The translations under genes and the position numbers were made by a program. The notes beneath the pieces are model-generated. The model was not told the origin of the DNA and did no database searches. It saw nothing but the letters and a program-made list of their open reading frames with translations. Of a stretch of DNA of 64,000 bases, positions 19,159-28,243 are shown piece by piece (positions within the stretch are counted from its first letter, which is position 1; each line of letters opens with the position of its first letter). This DNA is from Polychytrium aggregatum (lineage: Eukaryota; Chytridiomycota; Chytridiomycetes; Polychytriales): the NCBI RefSeq assembly GCF_025602895.1, contig NW_026516341.1, forward strand, positions 1 through 64,000. The letters run 5' to 3'.

Positions 19159-22068
19159 ATGAGCACCTCGATCTCACCCGACCCGTTTCCGTCGCGAGAC
19201 GTTCAGCATGAAATATCGCGCGGCCATGATCGCGTTGATACGCTTGTCGTCGATGCCGCCCCGCTTATCAAGGGCAATCGCCTGGAGCACTTGGCATCCA
19301 ACTTTGTGACCATTCCGGAGGTTCTTGGTGAAATCCGAGATCGTCAAGCTCGTAGCGCAATGGCCACCCTGCCTTTTGAGCTCAAGGTGCGCGCGCCTTC
19401 GGAGGAGGCGATGAAGCATGGTACGTCCTCCGGGAAGGAGATGATGCCGCTTTGCACCATGGCCTCATTCGCGCCCGGTACCTCCCAACTTTCTCGCATG
19501 CGGGGTCGGCTTGCCAATCTGGGGTCGAACACCCACATCCGTCTTGCTCCAATGCTCCCACCAATCCTCTGAAACTCCTGTCTTGTGGGGGCCGTTGGAA
19601 CAGTGATTGCTTTTTCAAAGAAAACAGGCGACTTTGCCACCCTTTCGATCACCGATCTCAAGATCCTTGCGCTGACGTACATGCTCGAAAGGGAAGCCAA
19701 GGGCGTAAGCCACCTTCGAACAGAGCCGGTTGCTGTGGGTATCCGCCGAATTCTTTGATATGGACGATAGCCCCTCTGGCCGTTGCTTTGATAGCTGCCG
19801 TTGCTTAGATGAGATGCTTTACTGAACGAACCTTGGACCTGGTCTCTTGACTTGCAGTCGACATTTGACGATACAACGACCTCACCCGGACAGCTGGAGA
19901 TCTCCTCGTCCGACACAGCCGCCGTCGCAAACACTCAGGCGACACTTTCTGAACGATCTGAGTCGAGCAGATCGACCACAGTCGAACATCCCAAGGTCTA
20001 TGCAGAGTCTGCTATGGATCCGGCCCAGATCCCGACCTGCGCCGACTGGGTTGCCTCAGAGGAGCGTGCCTATCACGGCCCGATTTCTCAGGGTATCTCC
20101 GCAGCACTCATTCGAGACGGGTATCGCTCGTACTATGGGCCAGTCTGCATCACCGTCCCGTTTTTGGCCAAGCTCACAGCAGAGACTACTCCAAGATCAG
20201 GCGGAGTGGCTGAGAACCCCGCTGCCCTGGCTTCTACACAAGCCGCTGACTCCCAGTTCAACACAGGAGTCGATTCCTCTGCAGACCGGGATCTCCAAGC
20301 CCCTGCTCGTTCAATCTTGACTGCTATGCCTCCATCGCAATCCTCGATCTCCAGGCCCACCCCAGCCGACTGGATTCTGGCCGAGGAGCGAAACTACTAT
20401 GGCCCGGTTATTGGAGGTTGGCATGGCTATGTAAAGTCCTCCCTGAAGCCCAATGCCGCCGAGTTCATTCCTTCAAAGCAGTCCTTGGCTCTCGAGCCAG
20501 CCATCCACAAGCCGCAAGTACACCAAGCTTCATTTTCACTCGAGGCTGCTACCCGTACCCATGTCGACGGTAAGATGAACAACCCTCTCGCAAGCAAATA
20601 TTATGAGGGCCGGCTCGAGGATACCCAGTCCATACAATAGCCGGGCTCTACCCAACATGCCTGCTATCCACGTGCCATCGAAGATGTGCTCGAGTTTGAT
20701 GATCGGCAACCAGGCGCCGTTTCCTGGATATGCCGTCTATCATTCTTCTGCCTGTAATTCTCTGACTAAAGCTATTGCTGATTCCAACGCCACAGATAAA
20801 TCAATCGCGAAGCCACATCATCCGACTCCAGCCGACTACGTGATGGCAGAAGAGCGAGCGTACTATGGACCGGTCATCGGTGGGTGGCCCCAACCGAGCA
20901 AGGATGTCTCTTCGGTCGTACCTTCCAAGAGAGACGCCATACACTCGCAAGCCGAGAGCGAGCTACGCTCTGAAGCTCCTCATGAACGATTGGGCTCCAA
21001 CGACGACGCTGTGAGCACTCCTGGATCTGATGCTCCAAAAACCAAGCGTCGCCGTCACCGAGGGAAGAAGCAGCCTCAAGAAGATAAGCCCATCCATCTG
21101 AACCTGCCCGATCGAACCATCTCCAAGAATAAGCGCTCGCAGCCTATGGATGAAGTTCCCTCTTTAGATGAAGATGACGGCGGGGAGTGGATCACCCCGG
21201 CTAACATCAGCAAATTCAAGGCCCAAAACTCTGGACTTCATGCCGATCACGAACGAGAGCCCGAGAATATTCCGGTGGCCTGTATTACTTCCGACTTTGC
21301 GATGCAGAACGTTCTTTTGCAGATGGGGCTCCGTCTGATTTCCGTCGACGGCTTCGCCATTACCCATATCAAGAATTGGGTCCTGCGGTGCCACGCGTGC
21401 TTCAAGTATGTTGAGCCCGTTGCTCAGGATCGACCGAGCTCCGCTTTGGGCATAATCCCAGCAGAGCTCGAAGCGGACCTTGTCCGTAAAAATCCACATC
21501 TTTGTGCCACAAGCGAATCTGCCCGTGTAGTGCGGGACTCATTCCCCAATCTCTAACGCTTGAGTATTCCCGTTCTCTCGCACCCAAATCCAGATCGACA
21601 AAAGATATGGAGCGCCGATTCTGCCCCACCTGTGGCAACAACACCCTGATCCGCACCTCCGTGTCGGTCGATGCTAACGGCAACACGATCTACCACCTCA
21701 AGAAAAACTTTCAGTATCGCACCCGAGGAACCATTGTGAGTCATGTCTGCATCATGATCGCTCTGCATGAGCCAATAAGCCTGCCATCTAACTCGGATTT
21801 GTCCCTTGCTGTTCATCAGTGGTCGATTCCGGAGCCCAAAGGCGGCAGACGGAACACTGACGTCGTGTTGCGCGAAGATCAGCGGGAGTACCAACGGGCT
21901 CTTCAATACCAAAAGCGCCAAAAGCAAGGCTCCGAGGACATCAATGACCCGGACGCGGCCATGTTTGGGGCTGGGCAGAAGAACTTGATGAAGAATAGTC
22001 AACAGCTCGGCACCCTGACAATCGGTTCCGGTCGACGAAATCCGAATGAAAGACGTCGCCGCCGATAG
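19159..22068 (+). CDS. NOB1: NOB1, PIN-domain endonuclease of 20S pre-rRNA (six exons)
   Basis: NOB1 cleaves site D to form mature 18S rRNA in late pre-40S particles. The model joins 19159-19420, 19604-19734, 19858-20569, 20796-21405, 21594-21735 and 21820-22068. All phases agree and the product is 701 residues. The N-terminus is the PIN domain (LVVDAAPLIKGNRLEHL, VLGEIRD with the acidic residue, SKKTGDFATLSITDLKILAL). The C-terminal part has the NOB1 motif VACITSDFAMQNVLLQMGL and a zinc ribbon split over two exons (CHACFK and FCPTCGN). It ends in an Arg-rich tail. It is much longer than yeast Nob1 because the linker between PIN and ribbon carries three copies of a motif of the type PTPADWxxAEERxYYGPVIGGW. 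The donor at 19735 (GTGGGT) is weak; other junctions are good. Confidence 0.93.
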
Positions 22069-22214
22069 CATGTCCACGGCCACGCAACAGCATGTTCGGA
22101 GCAAGCGGGGCAGCGGTGTTCCTGAATGTACTACAATCTACCGCCGCACGTTGTTGACTTCAGGGGCACAGTCTTGAATACATCCTGTCGACCACTTGTG
22201 GCGACAATCAACCG

Positions 22215-22335
22215 GACTGGTATACCATGATGCGGTGTGTATTCGGGACCAAGAAACAGGCGATCGCCCTGGCTCAAAACAGTGTGTCCCGATTTCAACC
22301 GGGGCACGCTGTATGCTTCCAAGTGTACAGTCTAT
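22215..22335 (-). repeat. Dispersed repeat core copy
   Basis: It shares GTGTATTCGGGACC and the block around CTGGCTCAAAACAG followed by GTGTCCCGATTTC and CACGCTGTATG with the cores near 22.8, 33.2, 33.8 and 39.2 kb. Confidence 0.65.
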
Positions 22336-22435
22336 CCAGAAAGAAACGGGACAGTTCCTTCCTGGCTTCAGATATCTGAGCCCCGCTGACTGACTGTAGG
22401 CCCCGGTGGGCAAGCCATGCGATTGTTTCCCGTCC

Positions 22436-22722
22436 TAGTTGGCAATCTCTCTGTGTAGTGCATCCGCTCCACTCTCTGGACAACCCCATGGTTTCTCGAT
22501 ATCAAGATGCTCGACCTTCTCGAGTCGCTTGAATTCCCGACAATGCGAGCATACCTGTGATGCGTTGAACTCGTTCACCGAGCACATCTGGCCGTCTCTG
22601 GTGGTGGGTGAGCTGCTCGAAGTACTTGGCGAACCTGAGTCTCCTGGGACTGGAAGCATATCCCTTCCCCTGCTTCCACGAGGCATTCCAAAGGCAATCA
22701 TCACTTCGGTCTCCTTGGACAT
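22436..22722 (-). pseudogene. TnpB/Fanzor-like C-terminal remnant
   Basis: This minus-strand open frame of 95 codons starts MSKETEVMIAFGMPRG and contains NEFNASQVCSHC, then DIEKPWGCP and GADALHREIAN before a stop. TnpB and Fanzor nucleases have, near the C-terminus, a DE-F/Y-x-TS-x-x-C-x-x-C zinc ribbon followed by a second Cys pair and an R/H-D-x-N-A-A motif. The frame keeps this order with changes (NEF for DEF, AS for TS, one Cys of the second pair lost, stop inside the last motif). The N-terminal part is missing. I infer a decayed, internally deleted copy; family assignment rests on this motif order only. Confidence 0.55.
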
Positions 22723-22734
22723 ACTTGCTTGGCC

Positions 22735-22850
22735 ATGAGTGCGATGAGTGGGTGGGTGTATTCAGGTTCCAGAAAAAACCCTGTCCTGATTAAAAACGGG
22801 GTGTCCCATTTCATTTTGGAAACGCTGTATGCGGATGATGCAGGCAGAAC
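22735..22850 (-). repeat. Dispersed repeat core copy upstream of the TnpB-like remnant
   Basis: In coding sense it reads GGGACACCCCG, then a TTCTGGAACCTGAATACACC block, then ATGGCCAAGC, and the coding remnant follows at once. The copy at 33.2 kb has the same arrangement. Confidence 0.7.
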
Positions 22851-23948
22851 GGCTCCGGAGGCGGCCAGGGAACAAGAGAATCCCCAAAGGATGTCCGGGG
22901 TGGCTGCCCGCTGGACAACAGGCATCCAGGTTGGTCAAAAGCGCCGACCAGCTAACCGTGCGTGAGGAACTGGATTCAAGCCCCATGATTTCGACCTGAG
23001 CGACGGATCTGTCTGACCAAGGACGCTCGAGACAAAGGATGGGGGTTTGCCGAGTGATTCGACCATGAGAATCCAGCCTCTCTGGAAACGGATGGTGCTC
23101 ATCAATTGCTCTGGGCGGGGAGACGAGCGGGATATAACCGGACCACACTGCGGGTCTGCCATGTCACAGTCCGGAGGTTTCGTCGATCGGTTCGCCGATC
23201 GGACACGCATCGAGGCCGCCATGTCCGTCTGGGGCTTGCTGCAACGGGTCGGGAGCGGCTGCAAATGGGGTCCGGCGACTCGCCCACCACGAGGATGATC
23301 GTTGGGTGTGCATTGGACAGCTCCATATCGACGGGTGCTGGAGACGATCCTCCGTAACGAAGCTACAAATGGGCTGGGGGCGAGCAAAGACCAAGGCAAA
23401 TGCAGAGATATCACGGGCCGCTCGCATATCGCCCGATTGTGGACTGGCTGTTCGGCGGGACTTGACGCTGAAGTCGCTGAAGCTGGTGGCATGCAACACA
23501 ACCATGGCGATCAGAATCGCTATGACGCAGTCCGTGGACTGGAGGTTAGATCGATACAGCCCGCCGGCTCGACACCCGCCCGACTTGGTTCTCCTTTGGT
23601 CGGTGCGTTGCTGCCCGGAGATCCGATGCATGCAGCAACCTCGCCAGATCTTCGGTTTGTCTCGGCTCCCTTCGGGTTGCCGCGGCTCGGCCGGACATTA
23701 TCTCGGACTCCCTCACGGCCGGCTCTCAACCATCCCTTCTCGTGTCCTCACGATGACCTCCATTGGACCGCTGTCCATTCTCCGCCGGCTCCGACCCCCG
23801 CTGACCCCAGCGAGATCCGTCCGGCTTTCGCTATAAGTGATGTGCGCTGCCCTTGCGGGCGAGGACAGGCTCCCCTCCTGGCTTCCCTCATCTCCCCTTC
23901 CACCACGCAGGTTGTCTCTCTCGGGCCGCTGCCTGTTCCACGCTCGCC

Positions 23949-26900
23949 ATGGAGTCCCCTCATCAATTCTACCACAAGCAGAGTAAGCCATCGATGCAAG
24001 CGCTACCGTATCCTGCCGATGTCGTGGGGGTTGTGGTGGGCATGGATGCCGTACAGTCCAGGCAGCCGATGCATGTCCTGGTGCTGGCCGCAAGGTCTCA
24101 GCGAACGAGCGAGCATTGGAGCCTTTGGCTGCTGACACTCATGCCACTCATGCTGCTCATGAGCATGAGCAGCATGGGCAGCAGCATCGTCGTCCGCCTG
24201 CGACACGGCCAAAGCCGATCCAACAATAGATCCATGCGACCGACGGTCTCGCTGATGGCCGTCGTTTTGCTCACCCCGCAGATAAAATTGGCACGGGCTC
24301 TTTTGGCTCGGTATACAAGGGAATCGACCTTCGAACGAGCAAGCCCATAGCTATCAAAATCATTGACGTTGAAGGTGCGGCTTTCCTCGTCGATGCTTTG
24401 GACAGCCTGAACATCATGGTCCTGCATCTCGCCTGTGCACACATATATACTCGCTCTCTTCAACAAGGACTTACCGCAGCCCTTGCATTTCTCTGCCTTT
24501 CTATTTTCTGGCCTTTCCCCCCCCGGCTTTCGCCTGGTCCCCTCCTGGTCCTCCACGATATACTTCGCATACGCACCAGCCGCCGAGGACGAGCTCGAGG
24601 ACATCCACCAGGAAATTCGAATCATACAGCAGCTGCACTCACCGTACATTACCGAATACTATACCTCGTTCATGAAAGATGACCAGCTGTGGATTGTCAT
24701 GGAATACTGCATGGGCGGGTCCTGTCTTGATCTGGTAGGGGCTCGCCTTTGTTGTCCTCGGCATAGAATGGGTCCCTCGAGGATTCGGCGTTGCTCCTGC
24801 CATCCCAGTGTATCCCAGTTGTGCATCGCACTCACTGCTCTAACCTCTCCCATCGATCAGCTGCGCCCCGGCCCAATCCGACCAGACTACATCTCCATCA
24901 TCGTTCGCGAACTTCTGAATGGCCTTGTGTATCTGCATCGCGAGCGAACCATCCATCGCGATGTCAAAGCTGCCAACGTTCTTCTGGACGCTCAGGGAAA
25001 TGTCAAGCTGGCCGACTTTGGTGTCTCGGGCCAAATCAGCCAGACCCTTGGCAACAGAGCAACTTTTGTGGGAACGCCTTTCTGGATGGCTCCAGGTATG
25101 ATGAGGTGGATATATCACTCGTGCCGCGGCCCTTTCGCTGTCTGGAGCAGTGACAGGTGCTCCGCGAATCCAACAGCTGGGATTCTTGCAGGACAGTATC
25201 AATGCCTCGACTAACTCTCCGTTGCTCGCCATCCTGCCCTGGCCCATTCAGAGGTAAGCAAGCTATCGATTTCTTGAGCTGCACAATTGCCCTTTGGTAT
25301 GTATGGTTCGCGAGTGCTTAGGTGCCTGACCCCACTTCCATTACCACACTCTAGGTCATCCGAAACAATGGTGGATACACCGAAAAGGTGGGTCACGATG
25401 CGTCGGTGGTTGACTGCCGGCGTCAGGATATCAGTTACCATCGCATGCATGATTCACGGGGGCTTTGAGTGAATGAAGCATATTCGTGGGCCCTCACCCT
25501 CTGCGTCAAGCCCTGGAATGAATCATCCTGCAGCACTGACTTGTGGTGTGTGTTGTTGTCCAGGCTGATATCTGGAGCCTGGGCATTACCGTCATCGAGC
25601 TCTTCACAGGGGAGCCGCCACATTCCGGACTGCCAGTCATGCAAGCACTGAAGGCAATTGTGGAAGACAAGCTCCCGCTCGATCAACTTGAGCGCGCTCC
25701 AGAGCTTTGTCACTTTGTCCGAAGGTGTCTGAATAAGAACCCACGATTGGTAAGCTGCTTGCGCACAACCAGGTTCCTGGGTGGTGCTTGGTCATCCGTC
25801 CAACAATCTTGATCATCGATCTCGCCTTGTCGTTGACGTTACGGCTGTCATTTTGATTGTCGCTGTCGCATCCGTTGTCAGGTTTGCTCGCCTACTAACG
25901 ACATCGAATATGTCTCTATTAACAGCGCCCGAGTGCCACTGATTTACTACGCGACCCATTCATCGCCAAATATGCGAAAAAGTCAACCAGCTGCCTGACA
26001 GAACTCATCGCTCGACATGCCGAGTGGCGCGAGACAGGTTCTTATGCCGATTCAGACTCAGAAGATGATGACTCGAGGTCTCACAGAAGGTATGTGTGTC
26101 TGCGGATCGGCGGCTTTTGGATACGCGTCGGATGTTGCGGTATCCTGGTCTGGCCATCCGCCGGGTCCGAGCTCCAGCAGTTATGCTCCTGCATTTTACG
26201 CACCATACGCGCCTCTTCTGCCTTGACGATAGCCGATCGAATCTGCGTCGGTTTAATTATGTTGCATGGGAGGACAGGGCCATGGCCTTGTGGTTTGGAT
26301 CGAGTGCGATTATGCAACCCACTACTTTACGCCGAGATGGGAAGTCGTGCTGACGCCTATTCTCCATCAAAACGCCAGGAGAGAGGATACATACAACGAT
26401 CCAGATGAGCCCTTTTGGAACACAGTCAAGGTAGCCCCGGCAAAGGAACGAGACGCCATTCAAACCCCTGCTCAAACGCCCCGACGTTCAGCGAGCCCTG
26501 CTCGCCCTAACGCTCAGGGATACCAAGGCAAGGGGGTGAAGCCGGTGAGTTCAGTCAAGTCCTCATGTTCGGATGAGTCTGCGAGTACATATACTCCACG
26601 GGTAGGGTCACCGCCGTGCATGTGCGTCGCCTGAATCCATAGTACCATAGGTACCCAAGCTTTGGATCTGTGCGAGAAAGTCGCTCACTGTATATCCTCC
26701 TATCCCCACGCTTGCTTGTCATCTTGACAGCCTCCATCGGTGATGCGAGCCACAGCTGTCTCTTCAACTTCGCATTCATCCGGCCAGAGCACCGACTGCC
26801 ACTATTCCCACTACGACGACGATGAGCCCGGAAAGAGAACATGGGTGCCCAACAAGGACGGATCGGGCCGATACAAATCGGACCATGTATATCAGAACTG

Positions 26901-27441
26901 CCCTTCAGACGACCAAGACGATCCCGAGCTGGATGAAGGTGGAGGAGAGGCCATTCTCGAAGATATAATTGTGCCCTCACTTGTCGAGGTAAGATTCTGC
27001 CATGCCTACATAGGCTGTTGCAGCTTCTGTGAAGACTGTTGGCCTCTTGTTGTCCTATCATCTCAGTGTTTTGCTTATCTCTTCTGACACGAATGCTCGA
27101 CATAATGCTCGACACGATGCCACATCCGCCGCTTGATATCAGCTTTCACAAAAGTACGGCAGTACCGCGCGGATCTTTGAGGTTTACAGCTCACTGCAGA
27201 AGCTGGAGCAGGTAGATAGCAGCAAGCATGCCTGCGGGGCCGGTTGCTCGAGCATTTATGATATCCCCACACGTGTCGAGTTGCTCTATCCGGTACGATG
27301 CCGATTTAGCTCTCAGTTGACTGATGTACTCTCCTCTTCTGCATAATCGCTGTGTTTGCTCCCCAGGAATCCCCAGGAGCTCTTGAGGGCTTTCTCCTCA
27401 TGGTTATCGAGCGTCTGCGCAGTGATTCGGCGCTTTCGTGA
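23949..27441 (+). CDS. Ste20/GCK-III-type protein kinase (12 exons, one of 2 nt)
   Basis: The model joins 23949-23982, 24282-24374, 24580-24734, 24861-25095, 25252-25253, 25355-25387, 25564-25749, 25926-26089, 26379-26544, 26731-26988, 27143-27292 and 27367-27441. All phases agree and the product is 516 residues. Motifs: glycine loop IGTGSFGSVYKG, Lys in IAIKIID, Glu in HQEIRII, catalytic loop HRDVKAANVLL, DFGVSGQ, activation segment GTPFWMAPE and VIRNNGGY, ADIWSLGITVIEL, and the Arg of subdomain XI. The sequence after the kinase domain is acidic and Ser/Pro rich, and the last two exons (IFEVYSSLQKLE, FLLMVIERLRSD) form a short helical tail like that of MST3/Kic1/Nak1 kinases. Such kinases act in polarity and morphogenesis networks. 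The E of APE exists only if the 2-nt exon is used. Confidence 0.9.
24149..24176. repeat. Perfect 13-bp inverted repeat in kinase intron 1
   Basis: CATGCTGCTCATG and its exact reverse complement are separated by two bases (AG). It lies in the first intron and could form a hairpin in the pre-mRNA. Confidence 0.85.
25252..25253 (+). other. Predicted 2-nt microexon (AG) of the kinase gene
   Basis: The upstream acceptor is CATTCAG ending at 25251, with a CTAAC branch site at about 25211. The downstream donor is GTAAGC at 25254. The two bases complete the GAG codon of the APE motif. Details are in the findings. Confidence 0.75.
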
Positions 27442-28243
27442 TCAAACGAGGCCACACCTGCTGCATCCCGGAAGCTTGAATGTTCAATCTTGGCAAATTC
27501 CACAGCACTTCACTATCGACTGGTTGTGCAGCCTTGCCATGTGCGACTGGAACCACCAAAGCCACGAATCACCGTTCATTGTTACCTACCAGCGACCACT
27601 TTGGTCCCCATTTGTACCTTGCACCCATTGTTGTCCAGCAGTTCGATTGATAAGTTCAGGGCGCTCTGCAACCAGTCAAAACGTAAATAGTTTGAATGGC
27701 GCTCAATGGCGCGACATATATCGAGTCGAAGCTACCATTTCACCCAGGCTTGGCCCATCGAGCGTGTGCCTTGCACCGAGCAAAGGCTACGCAATTGCCT
27801 GGCGTAAATGAGACAGTCCTTGGTTCGCCTTCGCGTGGTGGATTGTCATTGTAGAATATGCGTGCGTGCATCCAAAATCCAGATAAATCAAGTATCTCCC
27901 CCCCCCCAACAAAATAAGCAGGGCGACCCATTTCATTGGTATGTCGGGGCTTGGGTTACCTTCCCCAACACGCATGTGTCGGCCTCGCATGGCGGGAGAT
28001 TGCCTGTGCATCTTGCAGCGTGTCCGCCAAGATGGAGCCGGCCCGCTGAAGAAATATTTGAGCCATACCAGTTCATATGGGTGCCTGGCCTGCTTGCTGC
28101 GGCCTTGGCTTCGACGCTGGACTGGCTGTGGCGCAAGGCCGCTCTCACATGACAGTGTCCAGCCGCGACTTGCCCAAATCCAAGTCTCCTGTTCAATCGT
28201 TTGCACCATCAGCCTTGCTCAAGCCGGCCCTGTCCGAGAAGCC
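27442..28243. other. Intergenic gap with one degenerate repeat core
   Basis: About 27850-27945 resembles the dispersed repeat core in minus sense (ATGAAATGGGTCGCCC, then a C-run, then a GATTTTGGATGCACGC block). No supported gene is seen in the rest. Confidence 0.45.

Larger units (their letters stand above)
22069..23948. other. Repeat-bearing intergenic region
   Basis: It holds two copies of the dispersed repeat core (about 22215-22335 and 22735-22850) and a TnpB/Fanzor-like coding remnant between them. From 22850 to 23948 overlapping open frames exist on both strands, but none has recognisable motifs or intron structure. The last few hundred bases are probably the kinase promoter. Confidence 0.5.

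Noticed and set aside
23164-24135. Long open frames on both strands upstream of the kinase
   Set aside because: Stop-free by GC-rich composition only. The plus frame is Pro/Arg/Ser-rich without conserved blocks, and the region is better read as repeat debris and promoter.
25192-25253. A 62-nt exon from the TTGCAG acceptor at 25191 as an alternative to the 2-nt microexon
   Set aside because: Read in phase it meets a TAA within eight codons, so it would end the kinase before subdomain IX.
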